The translations under genes were made by a program, and so were the position numbers. Below, piece by piece: positions 45,501 through 55,752 of a stretch of 64,000 nt of DNA; the first letter of the stretch is position 1, and each line of letters starts with the position of its first letter. A model generated the notes under the pieces. That model worked only from the letters and a program-made list of their open reading frames with translations. It made no database searches and was not told the origin of the DNA. Origin of the DNA: Pieris napi (Eukaryota > Arthropoda > Insecta > Lepidoptera > Pieridae); contig NC_062258.1 of NCBI RefSeq assembly GCF_905475465.1, positions 1,116,001-1,180,000 on the forward strand, given 5' to 3'.

Positions 45501-45779
45501 TGAAAATACCTTAAGCAATTTTAGAGTATAACATATACAAAAAAAATATTTTTGGTCAAATGTATTAATGCGGTTTCTACTACTTTAGTATTGGTATTTT
45601 TTGTCTTATATATGATGATAGACTCAGGATTTTTAACAGGTCAAAGCTGAGGTGCCAAGATGTTTCCTCTGTGCCATCTACCAAAAGTGCCGTTTGAGTA
45701 TGACTCATACAAATTTTGTACAGTCAAGTGCCTTCAGAATCACAGAAATGAAAAGTGCTTGAAAATATATATTTTTTAG
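36445..45779 (+). CDS. ANKZF1: ANKZF1/Vms1-like gene, 11 exons, with several frame breaks
   Basis: The exon chain 36445-36568, 36914-37115, 37590-37750, 38723-39001, 39420-39642, 40476-40632, 41047-41267, 42699-42845, 43198-43339, 44350-44502 and 45640-45779 matches the ANKZF1/Vms1 domain order: zinc finger (HYKHHWHTHNLKRKL), VLRF1 release-factor-like domain (VLMVSGGHFAGAIF, SAGASLRRYN), ankyrin repeats (DGNTALHKAA, TAGGDPCIKN), a VIM-like basic coiled coil and a C-terminal cysteine finger (KFCTVKCLQNH). Known family members cleave peptidyl-tRNA on stalled 60S ribosomes in quality control. Frame breaks are seen in exon 2 (stop after ASDGN and loss of the second zinc-finger cysteine), exon 6 (an A6 run), between exons 8 and 9, and in exon 11. 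Most splice phases otherwise agree. It is either a young pseudogene or affected by indel errors. Confidence 0.82.
36914..37115 (+). pseudogene. ANKZF1: ANKZF1 exon 2 (zinc finger), frame broken
   Basis: The acceptor AATTTTCAG and donor GTAGAG are intact. The entering frame hits TAG at about 36978-36980; the conserved finger continues in a shifted frame (FETRAQQTAHYKHHWH), with only one of the two cysteines present before it. Confidence 0.75.
37172..37520 (-). mobile_element. MITE of the GAAGT-palindrome family in ANKZF1 intron 2
   Basis: The reverse-strand copy shares GAAGTAAAACTTCTTTGG, AAATCTAAAACTTTAGATTT and ATGGCATTTTAATTTACAAT-like segments with 31842-32118. Confidence 0.65.
37590..37750 (+). 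CDS. ANKZF1: ANKZF1 exon 3
   Basis: Acidic, Ser-rich start (DDSSVSGSDSETESTNS), then KAFFTNKAGQVYCVYRCIL, the opening of the VLRF1 domain. Entered in phase 1; the donor GTTGGT after AAAAAT is weak, but its phase 0 agrees with exon 4. Confidence 0.7.
37840..38345 (-). mobile_element. Degenerate non-LTR reverse transcriptase fragment
   Basis: On the minus strand a broken frame contains GDALSPVLFSLVLE, the conserved reverse transcriptase block of R2/RTE-like insect elements, and later RIYNTVVILVA. Several shifts and stops. It lies in ANKZF1 intron 3, antisense. Confidence 0.65.
38395..38672 (+). mobile_element. LINE 3' end with (TTTAC)n-type tail
   Basis: Plus-strand counterpart of 11505-11760; ends TTTTTTACTTTACTTT, just upstream of ANKZF1 exon 4. 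Confidence 0.68.
38723..39001 (+). CDS. ANKZF1: ANKZF1 exon 4 (VLRF1 core)
   Basis: Phase 0 to phase 0. Contains SGGHFAGAIF and the segment GQAQSARDQHG; by alignment from memory with the family, the Gln at codon 38918-38920 corresponds to the release-factor-like catalytic glutamine. Followed by RSAGASLRRYNQAQ. Confidence 0.85.
39022..39175 (-). mobile_element. LINE (jockey/CR1-like) 3' end fragment
   Basis: Inserted 20 bp after the donor of ANKZF1 exon 4. Carries GGGCAGGAGGCTCACCTGATG-type and GTGCGTTGCCGGCC segments of the LINE 3' end, reversed. Confidence 0.75.
39420..39642 (+). CDS. ANKZF1: ANKZF1 exon 5
   Basis: Acceptor GCATTTCAG, donor GTAAGT, phase 0 to 1. Encodes the end of VLRF1 (SWSEDLIGCSLVLYRAV, FGKNSPLKREDLRVW, FPTRKPTYKEVKRVHD). 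Confidence 0.85.
39690..40120 (+). mobile_element. Possible Helitron-type coding remnant
   Basis: A 64-codon frame (39838-40032) reads LEVNEEMHNQALILIENYLI, similar in my memory to stretches of Helitron-like helicase proteins. It is flanked by repeat-like sequence inside ANKZF1 intron 5. The family assignment is weak. Confidence 0.35.
40476..40632 (+). pseudogene. ANKZF1: ANKZF1 exon 6, frame broken at an A run
   Basis: From the phase-1 donor of exon 5 the frame runs to a stop near 40530; after a run of six A (about 40506-40511) the other frame continues through ELPTQMMSSEDEGPCFIDSE to a donor GTATGA in phase 1, which matches exon 7. The acceptor (CTTCAAAG) is weak. Confidence 0.65.
41047..41267 (+). 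CDS. ANKZF1: ANKZF1 exon 7
   Basis: Acceptor TTGTATAG, phase 1 to 0. Encodes WIKALSEQSSKGILTN and then a very Lys/Glu-rich stretch (EEKKTKKKKKKKPEE), as in the linker of known ANKZF1 proteins. Confidence 0.78.
41600..42395 (+). mobile_element. 5'-truncated jockey/CR1-like LINE, C-terminal region
   Basis: A 211-codon frame (41748-42383) encodes the reverse transcriptase thumb and C-terminal region (ARRYFTPGHRMQLYKAQIRP, MEYCSHLWAGAP, RIQRRAVRIV) of an insect non-LTR element, ending in an A-rich tail. Upstream to about 41600 the same protein continues in broken frames (SIGILGVDISNDVQFRGHLE). Inserted in ANKZF1 intron 7 in the same orientation. It is the source family of many fragments in this window. 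Confidence 0.85.
42699..42845 (+). CDS. ANKZF1: ANKZF1 exon 8 (ankyrin repeat start)
   Basis: Entered in phase 0. Encodes MWKVISGNEQNSLETIIET and DPTDGNTALHKAA, the start of an ankyrin repeat. The best donor (GTCTAT after CCG) is weak and its phase 0 does not fit exon 9. Confidence 0.7.
43198..43339 (+). CDS. ANKZF1: ANKZF1 exon 9 (ankyrin repeat end)
   Basis: Acceptor AATCTTTTAG and donor GTATTT. Encodes QILTAGGDPCIKNHQLQTPY and AFRMLQANYPEKYNYNK. The frame needs one base left over from exon 8, so the 8/9 junction is off by one; it ends in phase 0 as exon 10 requires. Confidence 0.75.
43738..44315 (+). mobile_element. Helitron-like element (family B) with nested palindromic MITE
   Basis: Starts TCTTATATATAAAATTCTCG and ends GCCGGGTCAACTAG followed by T. 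A foldback element at about 43926-44078 interrupts it. Lies in ANKZF1 intron 9. Confidence 0.78.
43926..44078. mobile_element. Foldback MITE
   Basis: Two arms of about 55 bp (AAGTTACGTATTATTATAAA on the left; its inverse with few differences on the right) flank a GC-richer centre GACGTTTCGCGTGCTTTACA. It would form a long hairpin. Confidence 0.8.
44350..44502 (+). CDS. ANKZF1: ANKZF1 exon 10 (VIM-like coiled coil)
   Basis: Acceptor TTTATTTGCAG, donor GTATTTTG, phase 0 to 0. SQIPGPLSPEMLEIEKEKK leads into a long basic helix, as in the region of the family that binds p97/VCP. Confidence 0.85.
45640..45779 (+). pseudogene. ANKZF1: ANKZF1 last exon (cysteine finger), frame broken
   Basis: Entered in phase 0 through VKAEVPRCFLC; the conserved continuation VPFEYDSYKFCTVKCLQNHR lies in a different frame, so one base is missing near 45675-45680. 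The shifted frame ends at TAG (45777-45779). Confidence 0.75.
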
Positions 45780-45864
45780 AGTTTTGTGTTTTATTTGTGG
45801 TTAGGCTAAAACGTTGCATGGAACTGTTGTAAGAAGTTAATAATCAAATAATAAAAATAGCTTG

Positions 45865-46127
45865 GATCATGTTAGTTTTTTTGTCATAACCTTTTTAATT
45901 CATATTCTGTAATTATGAAAATTGGCTTACAAAAAAAGGGTTTGTTTTGAAACAAAATAAAAATAATAACATTAAATTACACAGTTTTCTAGAAAAATTA
46001 CTTGCTTCTATGAGCGTCACTCGTCACTTTACCGACTGATTAATTTGAAATGTTTGAATGTAGATGAAGTATTTAGTCAATATTACTACATTTTTTTTAA
46101 AAGTGGATTTATGACATTGTTCTACGA
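45865..46127 (+). mobile_element. Copy of the 33154-33517 TIR MITE, left end missing
   Basis: Shares GTTTTGAAACAAAATAAAAA and CACTTTACCGACTGATTAAT and the right TIR GACATTGTTCTACGA; the left TIR is not recognisable. Confidence 0.65.
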
Positions 46128-46656
46128 TCATGACGAATTGTTTGTGACGTAGAATGTAAAAAAATCGGAATTGTAATGTGACTTTTATTAATAAAATATG
46201 TGATTAAAAGTTTTAAAAAACGTAAATTTTCGGCGATATAATTTAAACGAAATCCCTACAGAAAAGAGTACCTACCTAAATTCTTAAGTTTAAAAGTGCG
46301 TTTTGGTCTTCCTAAAGCTATTGGTCATATTATATAGATACTTACTTACTTCGTACTAAATAAACGAAATAATATCGTATCGGGTACCCATCCAATTACT
46401 AGCCACATAATGTGTTACTTAACCTCGCTGATCTGTCGATGTACTGCACTAACCATTTAGTCCTTTTGATGAATGTTACTGATTTCACATTAATTACTAC
46501 TATCCTGATGTTTTTAAATCGTGACCCGGGGCAATGGTGACGGTGTAAAATTTAAAGGCATATTCTACACGAACAACATTATTTAAATTATAGTCATTAT
46601 CTACTCATTATTGTTTATGCTACAATACGGAACATCACTTATTATACGTATACATA
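46128..46656. other. Stretch without recognised feature
   Basis: No exon or repeat family recognised. Confidence 0.4.
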
Positions 46657-47025
46657 TCTTAATATATATAAGTTACGTGTCACGTTGTTTGTCCGCTATG
46701 GACTCCTAAACTACCGAACCGATATCAATCAAATGTGCATACCGTGTGTAGTTTGATACAACTTAAAAGATAGGATAGCTTACATCTCAATTAATACCCG
46801 CAATATTATTTTATTGCAAAATATTTGTTTATTATTTGATAGTCACAATATGGCGCTGTGATGAAAGTACCAACGTTTTACATAAGCTACAATTTAATGG
46901 CATAACCACCAAAAAAGCATGGTGGTCCCCATGACTGGTGTTCTCCTACCGTTTCCCTTGAATAGTTTGCTACTATGTAATATAACAAAAACCTTAGCCA
47001 CAGCAACGCTTCGCCGGTCTGCTAG
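46657..47025 (+). mobile_element. Helitron-like element (family A), diverged
   Basis: TC start and GCCGGTCTGCTAG end; shares GGCATAACCACCAAAAAAGC and CCTTAGCCACAGCAACGCTT with the other family A copies. Confidence 0.7.
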
Positions 47026-47094
47026 TATATTATAAATAAATTCAATTTAAAACCAAGCGAAAATATAATGTATGTGTACCTACTATGGTGTGTT

Positions 47095-47405
47095 CTGAAG
47101 CATCCCTCTTGCCTCGTTTCAATACTGTACGAGCTGTATTCAAAACTTCATCAGCATCACCTTGATGGCTGGAAATCTTCCACAGTCCACTTTACAGGAC
47201 ACTTCTTTTGTGAACTAGCGAACTGTGGAATCGACTCCCGGTGGGCGTCTTCCCTGAGAGATACCTATGACCTACAACTGTTCAAAGTAAGAGTGTGCCT
47301 GAAAGGCCGGCAACGCACTCACAAATAATGGTTGTCCATAGGTAGCGTCGACTGTCTTATTTTTTGGGCGACCCCGTAGCCTTGTTTGCTCCTCTATTCT
47401 ATAAA
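47095..47405 (+). mobile_element. LINE (jockey/CR1-like, second subfamily) 3' end
   Basis: A broken frame with FTGHFFCELANCGIDSRWAS and LFKVRVCLKGRQRTH resembles the LINE C-terminus but differs from the 41600 copy; ends in TATAAAATAAATAAAT. Confidence 0.7.
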
Positions 47406-48212
47406 ATAAATAAATAACAGACAAATATTTTCCTGTTTATAATGTTTATAAGTTATAACTAATTTTATAGTTAGTTTTTGAAATAAACAATTTAATTCTC
47501 CGTGCTTGGTAATTATTGTAATAGAAAATATAAATATGTACATATAGGCCTTTGATTTTTTAAACTTTAAATCTTTTTAAATGTATTCCTTCCTACAAAG
47601 AACTCAAACTAACGTGATTTATATCTTAAACATTCAAATTCCTTAGAACTGCGTAATCTTTATCTGTCCTTTTTTTACCGCACTCATTGTTTTTCCGATC
47701 ACTAACAATACCAACAATAGAACGTGCATTTCTATGCGCGTACGCTCTACAAAGCTACGAATTTACCACTAAAATAATCGCAAAACTTCTGAATTTATAT
47801 TTTAGCCCGTATTGCGTTGTTATAGAGTTCAATAGGCCGCCAGGCGCCGGTAAGCGGTAAGTTGGGAAAGGCGCGTTTCGGTGCGCTGCACATGGAGTCG
47901 GCAGTCGCGAGCCCATTGAGTGTGGTTCCGGTGGGGTCGATCACCACTGCGTCCTATACGCTATTTCAAACTTACTCGCGTGCTAATAGAACCCTTACGC
48001 GCGAACTAAATTTAAAAATATATAAAAACTTTTTCGAAATATGAGTGTGACATGACAAGTAAATTAGATGTCATTTATGGCGGCAATTTTTTTGTGTGAA
48101 GTGTTTTATTTATTTTATTTATTTATTCTATACATCATCCTAAATAGAAAAAAGTTGGCGTGGTGGAAACACAAACTGGACACAGTTTATTGTGAATAAA
48201 TTAATTGCAAAA
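47406..48212. other. Upstream region with a GC-richer patch (possible promoter)
   Basis: The block 47830-48005 is GC-rich for this window and contains several CpG (GGCGCCGG, GGCGCGTTTCGG, TACGCGCGAAC). It lies about 200-380 bp upstream of the candidate start exon at 48213. No TATA box was recognised. Confidence 0.35.
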
Positions 48213-48279
48213 ATGAAGAATTTAAACTGTGACTGTTTTGTGCGAGGTTTTATATTTTTCGTGAGCGCATTTGGAGTTG
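48213..48279 (+). CDS. Possible first exon of a membrane or secreted protein
   Basis: The ATG has a good context (CAAAAATGA). The 22-codon frame MKNLNCDCFVRGFIFFVSAF is short, starts with two cysteines and turns hydrophobic, as in a signal anchor or the first helix of a tetraspanin-like protein, then reaches a donor GTATGT in phase 1. No following exon was recognised. The call rests on start context, hydrophobicity and donor only. Confidence 0.3.
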
Positions 48280-48289
48280 GTATGTATTA

Positions 48290-49233
48290 TTTAGATTTAA
48301 ACATTAATTAACGTAAATTTAAATTAATTACAGAGAAATTGTCATATTTATGATCTTAAAATTAGGATCTTTTTACCAGCCATTATGTATACCATGAACT
48401 CATTATTTTCTGGTCAAAGATAAGTAATTATAAAATAAAATTCTGAAATTATTAATTTTAAATTCAACTAACGGAATTAAACATTTTTAATTAATTCCAC
48501 ACATAGTAGTATATCGAGCGTTAAGGTTCGCTTTAAAAGTGTTATGCTTATGCTTAAAAAATTCAAAAGTATGCATATTTGTGCCAATTTTATTTTCTAG
48601 AATATTTTCCTGTTTAATAACTTTTTCCGTTAAAATATTACGAATGTAGAATACACAATATGTTATAGTAAAATCGTAATTAAAATAAAGTTGTTTACTA
48701 GCTCCTATAATACAAATAATCATAAGATATATATACATTTTCATAGATATTATTTAATGACAATATGCTGTTTCGTTACATTATGTCGAAGTTCACATCG
48801 GCTTTTGTTACGTTTCGGGCACATACTTGGCTTCTTAGACGGTAGGTACTATAATTATCCTTAATTTGACCAAATGATATTTTTTATATTTTTTTACTAT
48901 AACGGAGCTACGGACTATTAAGCCGAAGTTCCGCCATACACATATGGTTCCGCTTAAACGAGCAAAAAATTTAACAAAAAACTGTGGACTGCCATTTGGC
49001 AAATACATCGAGTACCATTTTATGACTATACCGTTCCTTGTGTTTGAGGTACAGCCTCCCAATGGAATACAACTTTCAGTCTGTTTTGTTTATATGTATT
49101 TATGGTTACCCGCGATTTATACTAACCGAAAACAATTTTCATTTTGCTGGATTTTTTTTAATTACATCATCTGTTACATAACGAGTGCACTACATCGTTC
49201 ACTGAGGAAATGAGTATATGGTTTTATTTAATA
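48290..49233. other. AT-rich stretch without recognised feature
   Basis: Would be first-intron sequence if 48213-48279 is a real exon. No exon or repeat recognised. Confidence 0.4.
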
Positions 49234-49540
49234 CTAGCTGATCCGGCAAACGTCGTTTTGCCATGTTTATCATTTACAATAAAAAATATCGGTCGATCGT
49301 AGAGCGGTGAAAATTAGGGGTTGTATGTATTTTTAATTGCTGTATCATAAAAAAATAAAAAATATAAAAAAAATATCGAAAAAAAATTAGGGTTGACTTA
49401 AGATTTAGGGGGATTAAAATTAGCTGTTGTCCGATTCTCAGTTATACCCAATATGCACACAAAATTTTGTGAGAATCGGTCAAGCCGTGTCGGAGGAGTT
49501 TAACCACAAACACCGCGACACTAGAATTTTATATATTAGA
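49234..49540 (-). mobile_element. Helitron-like element (family B)
   Basis: Minus-strand copy with TCTAATATATAAAATTCTAG start and CCGGATCAGCTAG end. Confidence 0.75.
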
Positions 49541-49626
49541 TATATTTTAATAATAAAATTATATGTAAGAAAATATAAAAGGAAAAAAGTCCCTAAGCAC
49601 TATAGTAGACCGGAATATAAGAAAAT

Positions 49627-49845
49627 AAAAAAACCCTTGAGGTGGAGTGATCGAATCGCGGCTGTGCACCAATGGACTCTTCTGTCTATGTGCGCATTGC
49701 TTGCACGGCGAAGGATAAATCGTGAGGAAACCGGCAAGCGTTAGACCAAAAATCGACGGTATGTGTCGGGCACAGACGGCATACTTATTATGAAATATAA
49801 ATACAATTTACACAAAACAGATACAAAAATCTGAGGTCATAAGGG
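49627..49845 (+). mobile_element. tRNA-derived SINE (family 1), 5'-truncated and diverged
   Basis: Recognised by GTGCACCAATGGACTCTTCT, CGTGAGGAAACCGGCAAGCG and AAATCTGAGGTC; A box missing. Confidence 0.65.
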
Positions 49846-49849
49846 CCAC

Positions 49850-51420
49850 TGTTTTGTGTATTCCATTATGAATGTTAGTAGGTATATAGATTGATATCAG
49901 TTAAATTTCTGCTCCCGTTAAAATTCTTTCCTAGCTTTTTCATTACAATTGCTGGAAACTTCAGCAGCTGCTGCTTCTGTCTAGAACGGAAAACCTTGAC
50001 GTTTAGTGCAAGAAGATGGTTCTGGTGGACAGCAAAAGGCATACCTATTATACCCCACCACCCCAACACTAGACCCACCATACGTAATCGCCACCCGTAG
50101 ATTGACCATAAACCAAATTATTCTCTAGACTTTTTTGTCGGCATGCGTCGACCCCTATCGTTAAACAAAACTATAGCTTGTTCTTGGGATTATATTAGTC
50201 GCCGAAACTGAAGCCTATTTTGAGGCTAAAGACAAATCGTACTACAAAAATGGTATCGTGGTATCACTCTCGAAGGCATTTATTGAATAATCAAATCAAA
50301 TTCTATTGAAAAAAGTTTTTTTCTATGTTAGCCTACGACCCTACCTGTTATTAATACTAAACGTATTGAAAATATTTTTGTTTCAATAATTAAAAATAAA
50401 TCAGTGGCGCCTAAACCTTTTTTTAGGCCAGGGCCTCAGATTTCTGTATCTGTTTCATATTTTGTAATGTATATTACAAAAAAGTAATTTTTAAATTTAG
50501 AATAACGTTTTAACGGCACACAATTTATCTATTCTTCCTAAACGTATTGCGAAAGACGTAATTCGCATAATTTCGTCTACAAATACGCAATTACTACGGT
50601 ACATGGCCAAGCGGGGCGCGTGCACACCTATTGTTTTATCCTACGATTTGTTAGGGTCACCAAAATCACCATATATCAAAGAAAAATAAATATTTCGTAG
50701 ATAGAAGAGCCCAGAAATGTGATTATAACAAAGTCATTTCATTGAGTAGACAGGGTGAGATTCAGTAGTGAGATTTAACACTACTTTTACGTTCTCACAT
50801 AAAAAATGTATTGGATTTTGACATACTAGATATACTATAGTTCGCATATGTATGCGTCATAAGAGTGGGATATATGTACAAATTTTTTCACCCGAACCGC
50901 CAATAACCATAGTTACACAACTTTTAATTAACTACTGTATGACCCAATAACTCGCCTGCATAGATCAATCCCTGTAGCTTTATTTCTTTGTATTCGTTTT
51001 TAATAATTGTATTATAATGAGTCGTGGTGAAGATGTATTTTATAGTATAGAATTTTCCTATTAATTTGGTAGCCCTACATAACATCGTGGATTTGAAGCT
51101 CCAATGTGCAGTTATTTTTGAATTTTGGAACAATACACAATCGAATGATTGTTATCTATGCTTGAACCGGCTCTAGTGTCGATGCCTGATAGCATCATCG
51201 GATAAATAATTACGAAATATATTACCTGCGGAATATATGGAATATAAAAACACTTTTACGAGAGGAAATTTATTTCATAATATATTTATTGCTACGTTTC
51301 AAATGTAAAGCGATATATTGAAGAATTTTAATAATTTATTTATTTAAAAATACTTAATTAAAACTATTTATTTTTTATACTCAGATTTTATACTTATACT
51401 TATTACTTATATTTTTTACC
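49850..51420. other. Stretch without recognised gene; one SINE fragment
   Basis: A 60-bp fragment of the family 1 SINE tail lies at 50404-50460 (minus). Nothing else was recognised. Confidence 0.4.
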
Positions 51421-51715
51421 AAATTCAGCGAAGGGCTTGTCGAATTGTCAATCTCCAACGTATTACTGATCGGCTTGATTCTCTGTCTACGCAGAGGCAT
51501 TGCGGCTCTATGCGTGTTCTTCTATCACCTTGACGGCTGTCTTCCACGGTCCGCTTCATAAGACAGAACTAGCGAACTGTGGAATCGACTCCTCCCTTGA
51601 ACCCCCCCGGGATATACGACCTCCAGTTGTTTAAAAAAAAATCTTCCCTCAAAGACCAGCAACGCACCCACTAACAGGGTTTCGTAGTCTGGTTTGCCTT
51701 CCTATTCTATAAAAA
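51421..51715 (+). mobile_element. LINE (jockey/CR1-like, second subfamily) fragment
   Basis: Broken frame with similarity to IQRRACRIVN and the 3' segment GAACTAGCGAACTGTGGAATCG shared with 47095-47405; ends CCTATTCTATAAAA. Confidence 0.68.
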
Positions 51716-52655
51716 AAATTGATAAAGACAATACAAAGTTAAGCTAAACATAATGTCATGAATATTTGACTAAAAGAAACAAGAGAATATCGCACAATTT
51801 ATATAACACGACCTTCAATTTGTTTTACCAGTTTCTTCGATATCTCGTCGAAATGCTATTTCAGATATTGAAGTTTACAGTTTCGAATTCGTTCGACCAA
51901 GTTCTTGTGATCCTTCTTCATTTTCGTGATTTGTTGACTTTTATTTATTGCCTTCTTAATATACTACTACCATACATATGGTCCCGTATAGTTTATACTT
52001 ATACTTCAGCAAGAACTGACGTTGTTTAATCTCTTCAAACACGATTAAAAGATTTTCTAATTGGACTCATATGTGCACGTAGATTTCTAATTTAGATTTA
52101 ATTTTAATTTCTTTAAGTTCAAGCGTACGAGAACATGCCGACAGCAAACCGGCATCACTTTAATGTAAAAATCCAATGTTTTTGACATACGTTGCGCTAA
52201 ATCCCAACCCCTAAATACAATATTAAATTACGTGTATCAGGACATACACTTCTTGACTCTGAGAGTGTAAAAAACCATATCAAAATTGTATTACAAAAAC
52301 GGTTAGTAATTAGTGTGTTTATAACCAATATAAATTATGATTATTCCGCGTATTAAGCAAAAACTTCCGGCCACATAATCATGAAAGCAAGCCAACATAA
52401 TAAAGTTAAACTCTAATTAAAAAACATCGCACTATGATAATTTTATTCAAAGAACATTATCTGTTTAAAAAAGTCTAAAGAAAATTCTAATTATACAAAT
52501 GTACTGAGGTGAGGTTTTATATTTCTCTATGTGACTTTCACACATGGAGCACGTATTTGCAGAGAAAATCTTTTGATAACCAGTCCGGTGAAGACTTTCC
52601 ATGTCCGTTTCTGTATGGTTTAAATTATCGTAACGAGTTCTTTGAATTTTATTAA
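51716..52655. other. AT-rich stretch without recognised feature
   Basis: No exon or repeat recognised. Confidence 0.4.
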
Positions 52656-53045
52656 CTATACTTATATTATAAAGAGGAAAGGTTTGATTGTTTGTTTGTT
52701 TGAAATGAATAGGCTCCGAAACTACTGGACCGATTTCAAAAATTCTTTCACCGTTGGCAAGCTACACTATTCCCGAGTGACTTAATAGTTCGTCACAATA
52801 AGCGTCCTTTTATTATTTTTTTTTATTAAAATACCACCGCTAGAAAAGGCGCTTTATTCATACCTAGGTATTGATCCTTATCAAAATAATTACCAAAGTT
52901 TCACATAAGCTACAATTTAATGGCATAACCACCAAAAAAGCATGGTGGATTGATGTTCTCCTGCCGTTTCTCTTGAATAGTTTACTACTATGTACCTAAT
53001 ATAACAAAGATCTTAGCCACAGCAACGATTGGCCGAGTCTGCTAG
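52656..53045 (+). mobile_element. Helitron-like element (family A)
   Basis: CTATACTTATATTATAAAGA start and GGCCGAGTCTGCTAG end; internally deleted relative to 10633-11174. Confidence 0.75.
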
Positions 53046-53113
53046 TAAATAATAAAACTGTCTACTTTCTTCACTTGTAATACAATTTTCTCAAATATTA
53101 TTCTAAACTAAAA

Positions 53114-53375
53114 GAGCAGTGTTTTCCATCTTCAGACTCTCATCCCTGAGGTTGTAAGTTCGAACCCCGGCTTGCCACTAATGGTCTAAGTGTATATTTA
53201 ACACTCGCTCGTACGGTGATGAAGAACACGTGGGGATTGATATCCCGACCCAAAAAGTCGGCGGCGTGTGTCAGGTACAGAAGGCTATTTACATACTTGC
53301 CTTTTAGAATATTATCACGAAACAGAGACAAAAACTCTGAGGCTTAGATCTAAAAAGATTTTAGCACCACTGGCT
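53114..53375 (+). mobile_element. tRNA-derived SINE (family 1), diverged
   Basis: GAGCAGTGTT start, B box GTTCGAACCCC, ends TTTTAGCACCACTGGC. Confidence 0.75.
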
Positions 53376-54139
53376 TTTCTAAGCTTACGCTATTTTCCAA
53401 CAATTTTATCACAAACACAATTTAAGCAGTAGTATATTTACAAAAACACATAGTGTATTTTACAGGAAAATACATAGTGTATTTTGTTTGCTAACTGGCT
53501 GGCTCCATAATAATTATTTTCCGTAGCGAGATTTTTGATAAACAAAAGAATTGAGAATTTGGCTCGTCGTTGAAATCATTGTAACTACATTTGTTACTAA
53601 GTTGTAAGTAAGTTACTCAAGAATTTACCGAAAAAGATTCCATAAAAGTCGTTTTTAAAACCATTTTCCGAGTTATATCCACAGTGCTAACGAGGCAGTA
53701 GTCGTGTTCTTAATTTACTTAACTAACTACTACTAATTTTTTAATTTTCCCCAGTAATCATATAATTTTCAACGGTCTTTGCTATCCTTTTATGTAAGAG
53801 TCCTTACGAGCAGAGGATTTCTAGTCTTGGGTAAATATAAAGAGCTAGCAGGAAGGATTTTACTTAAACCTAGGACACTTTAAATAAAACACTAATTAAT
53901 TATTAAAGAACACCTTAATTTCAAAAAACATGAGAAGCGTGTCCTTATTCGTTCACAAAACATAAATATTTTTAAGTCAACGAGAATGGACAACTGCCGA
54001 AGTAGACATGGGGTGAAATTGATATGCCAAAATTTAATGTATAGGAAAAACACTGTATGTATGGCAATCAAGGTTTATATTAATTTACCAAAAACATTAT
54101 ATTATTTTATTATTAATATTATTATTTGATTATTTCGTC
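53376..54139. other. Stretch without recognised feature
   Basis: A short duplicated ACATAGTGTATTTT motif occurs near 53447-53482; otherwise nothing recognised. Confidence 0.4.
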
Positions 54140-54660
54140 CACCGAGTTTCGTACAAACGTCTCGATATTAACAAGAACTCGGTATTAAGCAGCGTCTGTT
54201 CTCAACAGTTAATTCTCGCATCCTTACATTTGTCGGGCACATATCACGGATTCGTCCATAGAACGCCTTGTCGTCTAAGGGAAGGTGGTAGGCAGGTGGT
54301 AGACCGTGCGGAAGGTCACCTACGCGATGGACTGAGCAGATCAAATCTGCCGTAGGAGGTTCACGCAATGAGTGCAGCAGGATGACCTCTAATAGGCAAA
54401 GATGGCGAAACAGAAAAGCAACATCACATCTGCCCCTTCTAATACCACTACATAGCGATCACGACCACTCTGTCAAGATTCTACCGGATAAATTGTGTGA
54501 AACATTATAATTAATAGTAATCTGATAATGTAATAACATATTTGAATAATGTAATAATAAAAACAATATATGAATTGAGTTTGATGATATGATTGATAAT
54601 GTAATGTAATATGTAACTGCTATGTAAAATTCAAAATTTTAATTATGTATATAAGACAAA
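54140..54660 (+). mobile_element. LINE (endonuclease-RT type) 3' end, degenerate
   Basis: A broken frame contains sequences like FVGHISRI, GRSPTRWTEQIKSAVG and RQRWRN, the conserved C-terminal tail of a large insect non-LTR family; the 3' end runs into TA-rich repeats. The shifts and stops show an old copy. Confidence 0.7.
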
Positions 54661-54834
54661 TTTGCACGCCATTATGTGTGGCAGAAAATGTGAAGTTTAA
54701 ATTGTGCCACCTTAAATTTTTGTGCCATATTCTTGCAAATAAATAATTATTATTATAAAATATATGTTTACGATAATGGGCTGGTTTTGATGATACACTA
54801 TTGCATCACCATCAAGTGGCGATGAAACGGCACC

Positions 54835-55752
54835 TGTTGATGCCAACCCCCACGACACCTCAGAGACTCAGTCCTGCACAGGATTATACGTTTAGATGTT
54901 CGTTTGAGAACACCCGTGCAGTAACCAATGTACCTCGGTGCGGCTTTGAATACCGGTGGGGTTTGACTTCGTACGTACTACTGTTCTAGCCAATCCCGAC
55001 GTCGCCTCAGAGACTCGGGCCTGCACGGGATTAGACGTTTAGATGTTCGTTTGAGAACACCCGTGCAGTAACCAAAGTAACCTCGGCGCGGCTTTGAATA
55101 CCGGTGGGGTTTGACTTCGTACGTACTACTATTGTAGCCAATCCCGACGTCGCCTCTGAGACTCGGGCCTGCACGGGATTAGACGTTTAGATGTTCGTTT
55201 GAGAACACCCGTGCAATAACCAAAGTAACCTCGGCGCGGCTTTGAATACTGGTGGGGTTTGACTACGTACGTTTTGTCAAGACGGTTCGACGTATCGCTG
55301 GCACCGCCTCAACCCACGCACCCCTGCTAGTGCGTAATTGTAGATGTTGTCTTGAAATGAAACTGCGCCTTGTTCTTGTTTCTTGCTTCGCCGATTATTC
55401 TTGGGTCCCAGTTCGTTGTCGGGGGAAAAAGAGGATTTTGCGTAGATCTCGCCGAGCTTAAGTACATCGACAGTATACCGCGACGAGAGCTGCGCTTACA
55501 GCCATCTGTGCGCGTATACCGCGACGAGAGCTACGCGACCCTTTTATTCGGCGAAGCATTTAATTAATTTATTTAACTATCTTTCTTTACATATTTTTAC
55601 CTTACTTATATATACTTAATTTCTACTTATGAGCTTCCAACAATATTCTTATTTTACTTATAGCTCATACCTACTTAATTTATATTGTATATATAGTCAC
55701 TAACACCAAGTTATAATAATCTATTCCTATTTATATAAATGAGTCGCCAACA
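54835..55752 (-). repeat. 3' LTR of the second Pao element
   Basis: On the plus strand it runs TGTTGATGCC to CGCCAACA (918 bp), with 5-bp inverted ends TGTTG/CAACA. Three tandem units of 147-148 bp start near 54858, 55005 and 55153. The end of the Gag-Pol frame lies inside this LTR. Confidence 0.88.

Noticed and set aside
47862..48044. 60-aa frame in the GC-rich patch
   Set aside because: Composition explains the open frame; no domain, and the downstream exon candidate is in different context.
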